Shown here: in pieces, positions 1-8,158 of the stretch
Layout: each line of letters opens with the position of its first letter
Position numbering within the stretch: position 1 is the first letter of the stretch
Assembly: GCA_020636315.1 (NCBI GenBank)
Contig: JACJYA010000010.1
Span: forward strand, 62,001 to 126,000
Length of the DNA: 64,000 nucleotides
Direction of reading: 5' to 3'
Origin: Lewinellaceae bacterium
GTDB lineage: Bacteria; Bacteroidota; Bacteroidia; Chitinophagales; Saprospiraceae
Notes under the pieces: generated by a model
Seen by the model: the letters and a program-made list of their open reading frames with translations, nothing else
The model's database searches: none
What the model was told of the DNA's origin: nothing
Translations under genes and position numbers: made by a program

Positions 1-1
1 A

Positions 2-463
2 GGGTGGAATGCCTATTTCAACCTGAGCGCTTCTCATCTGGATAACCAGGCCGATTTCGGTGAAGGCGCCGTCGTTGACCTCCAGGCCTTCACTTACAGT
101 ATTTATCAGCAACATACCATCAGCCTGCCCGCCGATATCAAGGGGGAGGTTTCCGGATATTATTCAGGCCCGGGTGTCTGGGGCGGCGTTTTCGAATATG
201 AATCCAGTTGGAGCCTCAACCTGGGGCTTCAACGCAAGTTTCTGCAGGGGCGCCTGAATGCCCGCCTGAGCGTTAACGATATCTTCTATCAAACCGGTTG
301 GGATGGCGTTTCCAACTTTGACGGCCTCACCGCATACGGGAGCGGCCGTTGGGACAGCCGCCGCGCCAGCCTGAGCCTCAGTTACCAATTCGGTAATGAG
401 AACGTGAGATCGAGAAAGCGAAAAGCCGGGCTCGAAGAAGAAGCAGGAAGGGTCGGCGAATAA
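2..463 (+). CDS. C-terminal end of an outer-membrane beta-barrel (TonB-receptor-like) protein, partial
   Basis: This is an open reading frame that enters from the left edge and ends at the TAA at 461-463; 153 residues are visible. It shows alternating hydrophobic/polar strands with aromatic ends (for example SLNLGLQRKF, LNARLSVNDIF and the final RRASLSLSYQFGN), which is the pattern of the last strands of a Bacteroidota outer-membrane barrel. The tail after the last strand is short, basic and acidic (RSRKRKAGLEEEAGR), as is common in the outer membrane beta-barrel family with an N-terminal carboxypeptidase-like domain. The plug and start lie outside the window, so the substrate cannot be inferred. 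The family call is good; a TonB-dependent receptor is more likely than a plain porin. Confidence 0.8.
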   Translation, partial: GWNAYFNLSASHLDNQADFGEGAVVDLQAFTYSIYQQHTISLPADIKGEVSGYYSGPGVWGGVFEYESSWSLNLGLQRKFLQGRLNARLSVNDIFYQTGWDGVSNFDGLTAYGSGRWDSRRASLSLSYQFGNENVRSRKRKAGLEEEAGRVGE

Positions 464-887
464 ATGCCTTCCCGGGATACCGCCTAAAGCTGGACAAAAA
501 GCTCCAAAGGGTATATGATTTACGGGCCACAAGACTGTCCAGACTTTAGAATGGCAGCCCGTTCCCAGGTACGCCTGTGGGCTCCCCGCCAGTTACATAT
601 ATGCATAATTTAACACTATTCCATGAGCCTTTTTTTGGGCAATGTTGTTAATATTTCGTAGTTTCGCCATGGGCTGTTCGAAAATTAAGTTCTGAATTCA
701 ACCAGTAAACCAAAAAAAGTTCTTTATGATGTTAAAATCTCCAAGCATGCACTTTTGGTAGAACACCTTCGTTTTCCATCAGAAGGTTGTACAGATAGGA
801 ATGAAAAAACACCTGCACTACAGATCCAACGCCCAATCAAGTAAACTAAAAGCAGTTTACTGAATTCCTAACCAAACCCAAAAGGGA
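464..887. other. Intergenic region with one weak promoter candidate
   Basis: These 424 bases hold no convincing gene. A hairpin AGCCC (556-560) / GGGCT (579-583) has no T-run. TTTG at 634-637 followed after 21 bases by TAGTTTCG at 659-666 resembles the Bacteroidota -33/-7 pattern and could serve the small gene at 888, with a leader of about 215 bases. Confidence 0.4.
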
Positions 888-1139
888 ATGACGAAAAGAT
901 CCATGAAACGCCGGCTGATCAGAGCCCGGATAGCCTTAAATCAAACTATTCAGAAAATACTCGATGTCAACCGGAACCGCAAGCGGCTATCTTTTACCAA
1001 CGACCCGATACAGAGAGAAAAAGTTCTGGATGAAGAACTTCGCGTGCTGAACAAAGTCGCGCAGCAACAAGCCAAACTGGTAGAGCATTACGAAAATGCG
1101 CTCGCCCGTCCGGATTCCTGGCCCCGGCCTCTTTCTTAA
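888..1139 (+). CDS. Small basic hypothetical protein, 83 aa
   Basis: I do not recognise this protein. It begins MTKRSMKRRLIRARIAL and is strongly basic in its first 45 residues, then has a heptad-like acidic/leucine stretch (about residues 46-75) suggesting a short helical or coiled-coil segment. There is no signal peptide or membrane segment. The ATG at 888 follows the purine-rich AAAAGGGA, a plausible weak ribosome site, and the gene is followed 35 bases later by a clear terminator. These points, together with ordinary codon use, make it more likely a real small gene than a chance frame. A nucleic-acid or ribosome-associated role would fit the charge pattern but is only a guess. Confidence 0.55.
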   Translation: MTKRSMKRRLIRARIALNQTIQKILDVNRNRKRLSFTNDPIQREKVLDEELRVLNKVAQQQAKLVEHYENALARPDSWPRPLS

Positions 1140-1141
1140 GA

Positions 1142-1247
1142 TTTTTGATTTTTGATTTACGATTTTGATTTGTCTCCCGACAGGTGCTCCGGGAGCGGCA
1201 GTTTTTTTATTGGGCCGTCACACATCAAAAATCGTAGATCGAAGATC
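1142..1247. repeat. Imperfect palindrome with a nested plus-strand terminator
   Basis: The outer arms 1142-1170 and 1224-1246 are inverted copies built on the unit GATTTACGATTTT / AAAATCGTAGATC. Inside them, CTCCCG (1174-1179) pairs with CGGGAG (1190-1195) and is followed by T7 at 1202-1208, a Rho-independent terminator for the gene ending at 1139. The same AATCGTAGATTCG-type unit recurs near 60.0 kb and 63.65 kb. Confidence 0.7.
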
Positions 1248-1250
1248 CTG

Positions 1251-2675
1251 TCAGGTGGCCAGCATCTTGTCCTGCAACCGGTTAACCACCCCGGGGATAA
1301 AGGGGCGAAGTTCCTCCAACAGGTCCTTCAACTGATGCTGTTTGGCCTCTGCCCTGTAGAGTTGCCCGATGGAATCCTGAATAAGGGCGCTGACCTCATC
1401 TTTCTGAATGAGCATTTCCTTATACTGGGCCACGGCATTATACCAGAGGATGGTTGGTAAATAATTGGCATTTTTCTGGTACTGTTTTTCGCGTTCCAGC
1501 AGCTGATATTTGCGCACCGTTTTTAAAACCTTAGAATACTTCTCCTGCCGGAGGATGGCCTCCAGGTAAGAAGAGAAGAAAATGTGCCAACGGTATTCGA
1601 AGATCTCTTTTTTGTAAGCCTGTAGGAAAGACTCCGCGTAGTTCTCCGCATTTTTAAACTGCTGGTTGTAATTGAGGCATTTCAGATAGAAAGCCACAAA
1701 GCCGATACGGTTGTGGAAACTGGGGGTGTTTTTCATCTCCGGGTAGGCCGAACGCATCAGCTGAAGAGCTTCCTGGTATTTTTTTTGCCGCAACAAAACC
1801 GCACTCAGGTTATTCACGTAGTGGATGTAATCACTATTCTTTTCCCGGATAGAGAGGTAGCCGTAGTATTCAGCCTTGTCGTATTCCTGAAATTTGGTAT
1901 GCAGCATCACCCGGTTGGCGTAGTAGTTGAGCAAAATACGCCGGGAGTAATACTGTCCGTTTTTGAATAGCTGGTCGATGTAGTTGTACTTCTCGCGCAG
2001 TTTCTCAAACTGGCGGTAGTTAAAATACACGAAGGTCAGCCGCACCAGTGCAAGGTACCGGTTCAACCCATCCAGTTCTTCGTTATAAAAAACCTCAGTC
2101 AGCCAGTTTTCCCAATGGATGGACTGGGCCGAGTTTTTGGAATACTGGTTGACGATATCCAGGGTTGCTTCGTGGATGCGCTCACCGGTAGCCTTACATT
2201 CCTCATATTTCTTGCGATAAGTTTTCAGGAAGTCATCCGCCACTTTGTGATGGGCATACCGCATCCGGATCAGGAGATAATGGCGATAGACCTCCACCAG
2301 CTCGTAGAACTTGGTGAAGTAAAAGTCCAGACGGCCGTATTCCCGGATGGCCTTGAGCAATTGTTTTTCCTCCTGTGGCTCGATGGAGTCGGTCATGACC
2401 TGCTGTTCCAGATGGCTCATCCAGTCGAAACGCACATCGACATCGATTGACTCCAACCGCTCTGTGATCCAGTTTTTGAGGTTGGAATATTTCCGCTTAT
2501 CGATCGACTGGTCATAAGGCGTAAATTGCCGGATATTGTTGCAGTTGTAATCGATCAGTTTCAAGATCCCAAGCTTTATATCATCCTCGAACTGCTGTGT
2601 GGATAGCAGGTATGCTGTCTCGTGAGGCAGAAGCGTATTGGCGAATTCCGTGAATTTTTGCAGTTTCATCCTCAT
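1251..2675 (-). CDS. Hypothetical helical-repeat (TPR-like) protein, 474 aa
   Basis: This is a cytoplasmic protein without signal peptide or membrane helix. It is rich in paired amphipathic helices with Tyr, Leu and Lys in TPR-like spacing (for example the stretches around residues 230-300 and 320-400, with recurrent A-x-x-Y and L-x-x-x-x-K patterns). I cannot assign a function; TPR-like proteins of this length are common in Saprospiria and usually act as scaffolds. The start at 2675 is supported by GGAGGT on the minus strand (plus 2679-2684, ACCTCC), an unusually strong Shine-Dalgarno for this phylum, at normal spacing. It stands alone, convergent with the small gene to its left. Confidence 0.7.
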   Translation of the reverse strand: MRMKLQKFTEFANTLLPHETAYLLSTQQFEDDIKLGILKLIDYNCNNIRQFTPYDQSIDKRKYSNLKNWITERLESIDVDVRFDWMSHLEQQVMTDSIEPQEEKQLLKAIREYGRLDFYFTKFYELVEVYRHYLLIRMRYAHHKVADDFLKTYRKKYEECKATGERIHEATLDIVNQYSKNSAQSIHWENWLTEVFYNEELDGLNRYLALVRLTFVYFNYRQFEKLREKYNYIDQLFKNGQYYSRRILLNYYANRVMLHTKFQEYDKAEYYGYLSIREKNSDYIHYVNNLSAVLLRQKKYQEALQLMRSAYPEMKNTPSFHNRIGFVAFYLKCLNYNQQFKNAENYAESFLQAYKKEIFEYRWHIFFSSYLEAILRQEKYSKVLKTVRKYQLLEREKQYQKNANYLPTILWYNAVAQYKEMLIQKDEVSALIQDSIGQLYRAEAKQHQLKDLLEELRPFIPGVVNRLQDKMLAT

Positions 2676-3057
2676 TTTACCTCCGCTTTGATTTGTGGGG
2701 CGGTTTCAGAATATTTTCTATTAAACGTTGTAACAGAGGTTTAAGTTAAGTTTTTTTTAGCAACTATTGAAATATGTATATAATTATATATTACTTGGGC
2801 GGGCACAGCTCCATGCGGCCTGCCCCGAAAGCCCGGATTGTCCCTTAATCCGAAGCAAGCCTACCTGAAAAAAAGAGGCCCCTGCGAAGCGCGGGGCCAT
2901 TATTGGCGAAAAACACGTTATCTGTAAGGGAGAAAGATGGAAACAAAATTTGCCCTCCCGCTCTCTCTGAGAGAACTCGGCCGCCAGGCTTATTCCACGC
3001 GCCCAGCCATGGGGTTTGGGGCCCCTTAGGGCCAAAATGAACAAGCCTTTCCGATGG
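2676..3057. other. Intergenic region, terminator plus unassigned sequence
   Basis: These 382 bases hold the SDR terminator (2868-2898) and an AT-rich stretch at 2700-2800 upstream of the TPR-like gene, where I could not find a clean -33/-7 pair. An 86-codon minus frame here has the composition of an untranslated region and is not called. Confidence 0.5.
2868..2898 (-). terminator. Rho-independent terminator of the SDR gene
   Basis: GGCCCC (2877-2882) pairs with GGGGCC (2893-2898). On the minus strand the hairpin is followed by CTCTTTTTTT (plus A7 at 2868-2874). It lies about 160 bases after the SDR stop. Confidence 0.8.
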
Positions 3058-3879
3058 CTAGAGGATCAGCCCGCCATCCACACTTAGCGTAATGCCATTG
3101 ATGAATGCGGCTTCGTCAGAGGCAAGGAAGAGGTAAGCATTGGCAATCTCTTCCGGTTTACCCATCCGGCCTACAGGCGTTTTATCTTCGATCATCTGGA
3201 TCACCTTTTCCGGAATGGTATGGATCATTTCCGTGGCAATGAAGCCGGGTGCTACTGCATTGGCGGTAATTCCTTTGCGGGCAAATTCGCGGGCCCACAC
3301 CTTTGTCATGCCGATCACACCGGCCTTAGTGGCCACGTAATTGGTTTGCCCGAAGTTTCCATATAACCCGACCACCGAAGCAGCACTGATAATGCGCCCA
3401 TAGCTGCGTTCAACCATAAAAGGCGAAACGGCTTTGGTGCAGTTCCAGACGCCGGTGAGGTTAACGTCGATCACCTGCTGCCACTGTTCCGGGCTCATCT
3501 TTTTCATCGTAGCATCACGGGTAATGCCTGCGTTGTTGATGAGGATATCGACCTTCCCAAAATCTTCGACGGCCTCCCGCGCTGCTGCTTCTGTACTTCC
3601 CAGGTCAGTCGTATTGACCTCATAAAACTTGCTGTACAGCTCTTCTGTTCCCGGCTTACCGTTGGCCTCTCTCACCTCATAGACGGGTACTTCAACAGCC
3701 TTTTCAGCCAGTTTCTCAGCCAGTTTATTCAGCTCAGAGGCAACCGCCATGCCTTTTTCGCGGTTTATATCCCAGATGATCACCCGAGCACCCTCTTCGA
3801 TAAAACGTTCGGCTGTTGCTTTACCAATTCCACTGGCGCCACCGGTGATGATGGCGACCTTGTCTTTCAGTCTATACAT
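3058..3879 (-). CDS. SDR-family 3-oxoacyl-CoA/ACP reductase (FabG/PhaB-like)
   Basis: This 273-aa NAD(P)-dependent short-chain dehydrogenase probably reduces a 3-ketoacyl thioester. The Rossmann motif TGGASGIG is at residues 12-19, NNAG follows DILI near 115-118, and the catalytic set is Ser168, Tyr181 and Lys185 (YVATK). The close FabG/PhaB relation shows in NNAGITRDATMKKM and in GFIATEMI. It is about 27 residues longer than typical FabG because of an insertion at roughly residues 50-85, which contains LAEKLAEK. It is divergent from phaA across a 347-bp region, so it probably belongs to the PHB locus as a second reductase. Which thioester chain length or cofactor it uses cannot be read from sequence. 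A housekeeping FabG role is the main alternative. Confidence 0.85.
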   Translation of the reverse strand: MYRLKDKVAIITGGASGIGKATAERFIEEGARVIIWDINREKGMAVASELNKLAEKLAEKAVEVPVYEVREANGKPGTEELYSKFYEVNTTDLGSTEAAAREAVEDFGKVDILINNAGITRDATMKKMSPEQWQQVIDVNLTGVWNCTKAVSPFMVERSYGRIISAASVVGLYGNFGQTNYVATKAGVIGMTKVWAREFARKGITANAVAPGFIATEMIHTIPEKVIQMIEDKTPVGRMGKPEEIANAYLFLASDEAAFINGITLSVDGGLIL

Positions 3880-4226
3880 AGTTATTTGTATTTAGGATTC
3901 TGTCGGCTTTGAAGTTCCAATCGGCTTTGGGATAATGCCAGCCTTAAGTAAAGTATATGTCGGGAGTTCAATCAGGAGGCATTCAAATGTATGCAATCAA
4001 CTGTTAAGAAGTGGGAATTGTTGAAAGGCCAGAGCGGCTGACTTAAGGCAGGCCAGTTCACAACAATTTCACCAATAATTTGATAATCAGAAAATTAAAT
4101 TCCATAATTATAGGGGTTGACAAAAAGAAAGCCTTGGTTAAGAAAAGAATTATTTTTAAAATACAGCCTCTGAAGTTGTTTGTTAAATTTATTAATTGAC
4201 AACTGACAACAAAAAAACCACACAAC
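3880..4226. promoter_or_regulatory. Divergent control region between the SDR and phaA
   Basis: On the minus strand TACATTTG (plus 3984-3991) matches the Bacteroidota -7 element and would give a leader of about 97 bases for the SDR; I see no good -33 partner. On the plus side a tandem heptamer TGACAACTGACAAC (4197-4210) sits 16 bases before the phaA ATG. Confidence 0.4.
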
Positions 4227-5405
4227 ATGAAAAAGGTGTATATCGTATCTGCTGTCCGCACGCCCATAGGCAGTTTCGGCGGCGTATTCGCCGGAGTGCC
4301 TGCCACAAAACTGGGTGCGGCGGCCATTAAAGGAGCCCTGGAAAAGGCCGGAGTACAGCCGGATCAGGTCCAGGAGGTATTTATGGGCAACGTTTATTCC
4401 GCCAACCTGGGCCAGGCGCCGGCACGGCAGGCGGCCATTTACGCCGGCATTCCCAATACCGTCCCTTGTACTACCGTCAATAAAGTGTGCTCTTCCGGCG
4501 CCAAGGCCATAATGTTCGCAGCCCAGTCCATTATGCTCGGGCACCAGGATATTATTGTTGCCGGAGGCATGGAGAACATGAGTTCTGTCCCCTACTACGT
4601 CCCCAAGGCCCGTTATGGCTATGGCTACGGCCACGGCGAGCTGATAGACGGCATGGTCAAGGACGGCCTGACGGATGCCTACAACCAGGCCGTAATGGGG
4701 GTCTGTGCCGACCAAACAGCCAGGGAGTACCACATTTCCCGGGAAGAGCAGGACGAATTCGCCATTACTTCTTACAAGCGCTCAGCAGCAAGCACCGAAA
4801 GCGGTATTTTCAGGGATGAGATCGTCCCGGTGGAAGTTCCTCAGCGCAGAGGCGACCCCATTATCGTTACTGAAGATGAAGAGTACAAAAGGGTCAAATT
4901 TGAAAAAATACCGTCTCTGCGCCCGGTGTTCACCAAAGACGGCACTGTAACCGCCGCCAATGCCTCGACCATTAATGACGGTGCTGCCGCCCTGGTGCTG
5001 GCCAGTGAAGAGAAGGTTAAGGAACTGGGCCTGAAACCTGTGGCCCGGATCGTCAGCTTTGCCGATGCCGCTCAGGAACCCGAGTGGTTCACCACCGCCC
5101 CGACAAAGGCGGCTCCTATCGCCCTTCAGCGCGCCGGCCTGAAGAAAGAAGACATCGACTATTTTGAGGTCAATGAGGCCTTCGCCGTGGTCACCCTCGC
5201 TTTCAATAAAGTCATGGAAGTCGATGTGGATAAAGTCAATGTCCTCGGCGGCGCTGTATCTCTGGGCCACCCCCTTGGCGCCAGTGGCGCCCGGATCATC
5301 ACTACCCTGAATAATGTATTGCATCAGAAAAACGCAAAACGCGGCCTGGCAGCCATCTGCAATGGTGGCGGAGGCGCCTCCTCCATCATCATTGAAAGAG
5401 TTTAG
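4227..5405 (+). CDS. phaA: Acetyl-CoA C-acetyltransferase (biosynthetic thiolase)
   Basis: This enzyme condenses two acetyl-CoA to acetoacetyl-CoA, the first step of PHB synthesis, and can also run in reverse. It is 392 aa, the standard length. The nucleophile is Cys88 (NKVCSSGAKA). The other active-site residues are His348 in GHPLGASGAR and Cys378 in CNGGGGAS, at the same positions as in the Zoogloea enzyme. The N-terminus VYIVSAVRTPIG is typical. It precedes the phasin, phaE and phaC genes on the same strand but is separated from them by its own terminator-like inverted repeat and a promoter. Some thiolases of this family serve fatty-acid breakdown; the neighbours favour PHB. Confidence 0.93.
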   Translation: MKKVYIVSAVRTPIGSFGGVFAGVPATKLGAAAIKGALEKAGVQPDQVQEVFMGNVYSANLGQAPARQAAIYAGIPNTVPCTTVNKVCSSGAKAIMFAAQSIMLGHQDIIVAGGMENMSSVPYYVPKARYGYGYGHGELIDGMVKDGLTDAYNQAVMGVCADQTAREYHISREEQDEFAITSYKRSAASTESGIFRDEIVPVEVPQRRGDPIIVTEDEEYKRVKFEKIPSLRPVFTKDGTVTAANASTINDGAAALVLASEEKVKELGLKPVARIVSFADAAQEPEWFTTAPTKAAPIALQRAGLKKEDIDYFEVNEAFAVVTLAFNKVMEVDVDKVNVLGGAVSLGHPLGASGARIITTLNNVLHQKNAKRGLAAICNGGGGASSIIIERV

Positions 5406-5417
5406 GGAAGCGGAAAT

Positions 5418-5482
5418 CGGAAGTGGGAAGGCAGAAGCTGAACATGCGAAAGTCCAGATACTCCTTCCAACTTCCGGTTTTT
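5418..5482 (+). terminator. Likely phaA terminator (long-loop inverted repeat)
   Basis: CGGAAGTGGGAAG (5418-5430) and CTTCCAACTTCCG (5464-5476) are inverted copies with one mismatch and are followed by T5 (5478-5482). The 33-base loop is long for a canonical terminator. Confidence 0.55.
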
Positions 5483-5600
5483 GGCCGCAAAAAAGTCAAC
5501 CCCCTTATTTTAAAACTTAAATCATTGAAAAACAAAACTTTAAACAACAACCACCCCAAACAAAAAAACCAAAGTCAGCGTTAAACATATAAAAAGCCCT

Positions 5601-5632
5601 ATTGATAAGGGAGCCGCCTGAGGTTAACTTTG
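5601..5632 (+). promoter_or_regulatory. Bacteroidota-type promoter for the phasin gene
   Basis: ATTG (5601-5604), a 20-base spacer and TAACTTTG (5625-5632) match the -33/-7 consensus TTTG / TAnnTTTG. The expected start of transcription is near 5639, giving a leader of about 40 bases. Confidence 0.7.
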
Positions 5633-5677
5633 TCCTATCAATTGAACATTATTTCATTTTCTTTAAAATTTTCAATT

Positions 5678-6118
5678 ATGGCTGGCACAAAGAATTATTT
5701 CGACCAGATACTGGAGAACCAGAATAAGCTGTACACCACCCTGCTCAAATACGCAAATACTGTGGCTGAAACAGCTATGCCGGACAAGAACGCAGCGGAG
5801 GATGCCGGCAAACTGCTGAATGAATATTACACCCGCTACTCAGAGTTGGCAGAAAAGATGGTTGACAAGAAAAACCTCGAAAAATATCAGAAAGATTTCT
5901 GGAACAGCTTTACCGCAGACTATACCAAAAGCGTTGAACTGTCAATGGACCTCTACAAGAAGACCGTTGATTTCTACCGCAATGTTTGGTCTGCCAACGC
6001 ATTCGAAACGCAACAGGAACGCACCAAGAAACTGACGGAACTCTACCAGGAAACGATGAAGGCAGTTTATGACACCAGTACTGCCAACGCCAAGGTGGTT
6101 CAGGAATACCTGAATTAA
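5678..6118 (+). CDS. Phasin-like PHB granule protein
   Basis: This 146-aa, almost wholly helical, charged protein has no signal peptide or membrane segment. It reads MAGTKNYFDQILENQNKLY and then amphipathic helices to the end (KKLTELYQETMKAVYD). Size, helicity and position directly before phaE and phaC fit a phasin that coats PHB granules, although phasins diverge too much for a motif call. I chose the ATG at 5678 because an upstream TTG extension begins inside the -7 promoter element. It is followed after 176 bases by phaE. The alternative is a small PhaE-like synthase partner. Confidence 0.65.
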   Translation: MAGTKNYFDQILENQNKLYTTLLKYANTVAETAMPDKNAAEDAGKLLNEYYTRYSELAEKMVDKKNLEKYQKDFWNSFTADYTKSVELSMDLYKKTVDFYRNVWSANAFETQQERTKKLTELYQETMKAVYDTSTANAKVVQEYLN

Positions 6119-6294
6119 ACCAGCCATCCGGAATAAGCCAAAGGGGGTTGGCTGCCAGTTGTGAGTTGAACAGTTGTCGGTATCAGAACCGGCGACCAAA
6201 AAACTGACATCCGGCAACCAACTCCAAAATCTTAGCCGGGCCACAGGCTTCACCTACGATCCAAATCACTTATTCAATTCAAATCAACAAGGCC

Positions 6295-7884
6295 ATGAGT
6301 AACCAATTTGATACCATCATAGAAGGACAGAAAAAGGCCATGGAATTCTGGTCCAACCTCTCTGAACAGATGACCAAAGCCTTTTCTCCGGAGACCACCA
6401 ATGGCAAAGCCAAGGACGATGCCCAGGACCTCTTTACCGAATGGTTTAAGAAGCAGCAGGCATTCTTTGAGACTGCCATAAAAGCCGGCCAGGATCCGCA
6501 GAAGGCTCTGGAAGAGGCTCCTGAGAAGATGCGCCAGTGGCTGGATATCCAAACGGAATACGCCCAGAAGTGGGCCCGATTCTACCAGGATAACGCCGAA
6601 AAAATGGGCCTGAAGCTCCCGGAATACAAAGGTGCTTTCAACCCCGCCGGCTTTTTCCAGGAAGGCATGAACAACTGGAGAGAATGGTTGGGCAAAGGCA
6701 ACCAGTGGATGAGCGAACAGGTATTCGACAAGATGCCTTACAACATGCGCCCACACTTCACCAACTTCGTGGAATCTTATGATTTCCTCCACCGCTACTG
6801 GGACCCCATGCAACGCCTCATCAAAAACGGCATGTACAACAAGGAGATGATCGATAAGTACTTCTCCCCGGATGCTTATCAGAAAGTGGTCAACCAGATG
6901 ATGGGCTTCCGCCCGGTTGGCAATACCACAGAACTGATCGAAAACGTCAATAAGTGGTTCGAAACCTACTTCTCCTTCAGCAATAAGGAATCCGGAGACT
7001 GGGCCTCCATCAATGAAGGCTGGAAGAAAAAGATGCAGGAGTACATGGATAAAGGCAACCTGCCTTTCTTCGAAATGGCCACCGACTTCAACAACCGCAT
7101 GCGGGACCAACTGGCGCCTTTCTACAATATTATGGCTCAAGGCCGCCAGACCGAAGTGGCCAAGCTTATGCGGGACATTCAGTTCGCCTACATCGCTTTT
7201 GTACTGAAATCTTCCGAACTGCAAAGCATGGTCTATGAGGCAGGCCAGTTTGCCATGCCTGATACCGTCCGCGAATTTTACAAGAAATACAAGGACAGTA
7301 AAGATATGCCGGATTACCAGGCTTTCTTCCAGCACTACGTCAATACCCTGGAAGACACGCTCCTGAAAGTGCTGCATTCTGAAGAATACTCCAAACTGCA
7401 GAGCGAAGTGGCTGCTACCGGCACCAGCATCAAATCCATGACCGACAAGATCATGGAACTGACCTATGCGGAGCTTCCCTTTCTGACCAAATCAGATGGA
7501 GACGATATCGCTAAAGAAGCTAACGCCCTGCGCCAGAAAATGCGCAAACTGGAGCAAAAAGTTGCCGAACTGGAAAAGGCGCTGCTGCTTGCCGGCAAAC
7601 CTATGGCCGGCAAAGAAGAGGTTACCGAAACGAAAGGTGCCTCAAAAAAAAAACTGATTGACCATTTAGGCCAGGCTACAAAAGCTGAGGCCGACGACCT
7701 CAAGCAGATCAAAGGCATTGGCCCCAAACTGGAAAAAATGTTGAATGAGCTGGGGATCTTTTCCTATCAGCAGATCAGCAAAATGACAGCCCGGGAATAC
7801 GATATGATCGACGAATTGCTGGGCGCTTTCCAGGGCCGCGCCAAGCGGGATAACTGGGCCAAGCAGGCTAAAGCACTGCTTTAG
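6295..7884 (+). CDS. phaE: PhaE-like PHA synthase subunit with C-terminal helix-hairpin-helix domain
   Basis: This 529-aa soluble helical protein is proposed to be the PhaE partner of the class III synthase encoded next. Residues 1 to about 390 resemble class III PhaE in composition and pattern (WFEXQ-type Trp/Tyr/Phe-rich helices, FYQDNAEKM, PHFTNFVESYDFLHRYWDPM). Residues 404-431 form a coiled coil (ALRQKMRKLEQKVAELEKALL). After a Lys/Glu linker, residues 468-529 form a helix-hairpin-helix domain (DLKQIKGIGPKLEKMLNELG) followed by a conserved basic tail. Ordinary PhaE proteins are near 360 aa and lack this last domain. A hairpin-terminator and 274 bases separate it from phaC. PhaE is poorly conserved, so context supports the symbol more than sequence does. 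Confidence 0.75.
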   Translation: MSNQFDTIIEGQKKAMEFWSNLSEQMTKAFSPETTNGKAKDDAQDLFTEWFKKQQAFFETAIKAGQDPQKALEEAPEKMRQWLDIQTEYAQKWARFYQDNAEKMGLKLPEYKGAFNPAGFFQEGMNNWREWLGKGNQWMSEQVFDKMPYNMRPHFTNFVESYDFLHRYWDPMQRLIKNGMYNKEMIDKYFSPDAYQKVVNQMMGFRPVGNTTELIENVNKWFETYFSFSNKESGDWASINEGWKKKMQEYMDKGNLPFFEMATDFNNRMRDQLAPFYNIMAQGRQTEVAKLMRDIQFAYIAFVLKSSELQSMVYEAGQFAMPDTVREFYKKYKDSKDMPDYQAFFQHYVNTLEDTLLKVLHSEEYSKLQSEVAATGTSIKSMTDKIMELTYAELPFLTKSDGDDIAKEANALRQKMRKLEQKVAELEKALLLAGKPMAGKEEVTETKGASKKKLIDHLGQATKAEADDLKQIKGIGPKLEKMLNELGIFSYQQISKMTAREYDMIDELLGAFQGRAKRDNWAKQAKALL

Positions 7885-7900
7885 TATAGTATCTCAAGGT

Positions 7901-7957
7901 AACCGGTTTTCGGCAGACTGCGTCCTGTATCCGGCACAGAGCGCCGAAAAACCGGTT
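7901..7957. repeat. Inverted repeat after phaE
   Basis: AACCGGTTTTCGGC (7901-7914) and GCCGAAAAACCGGTT (7943-7957) pair along their length apart from one bulged base, around a 28-base loop. It lies 16 bases after the phaE stop and has no T-run, so it may protect or process the mRNA rather than terminate it. Confidence 0.65.
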
Positions 7958-7988
7958 ACTAAACCATAATCACCCGGCCATTGCGGAA

Positions 7989-8017
7989 TTGCTCAACTTC
8001 GGTTGAATTTATCTTCG
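7989..8017 (+). promoter_or_regulatory. Candidate phaC promoter
   Basis: TTG (7989-7991), 18 bases, then TATCTTCG (8010-8017) approximate the -33/-7 pattern. Transcription from here would cross the hairpin at 8048-8081, which could then act as an attenuator. Confidence 0.4.
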
Positions 8018-8047
8018 CCTTCGGTAATTGACATAATTTATTATTAC

Positions 8048-8081
8048 CAGGGCAGGGCAGTTTGCCTGCCCTGTGCTTTTT
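8048..8081 (+). terminator. Terminator or attenuator between phaE and phaC
   Basis: CAGGGCAGG (8048-8056) pairs perfectly with CCTGCCCTG (8065-8073), followed by TGC and T5 (8077-8081). It is a canonical Rho-independent structure 78 bases before phaC. Confidence 0.75.
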
Positions 8082-8158
8082 CCTAATCATAACCAGAGTA
8101 TTAACTAAGCCCCCGAAGCGGTGACACCCCCGCCCGGCAAGGCAGAAAAACTAGAGCA

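Noticed and set aside
2784..3044. 86-codon open frame on the minus strand
   Set aside because: It spans the SDR terminator, has low-complexity odd composition (CFHLSPLQITCFSPIMAPRF) and no start signal; it is treated as intergenic.
4095..4733. Long antisense frame over the start of phaA
   Set aside because: It mirrors the codon structure of the thiolase on the other strand, and its sequence has no family features.
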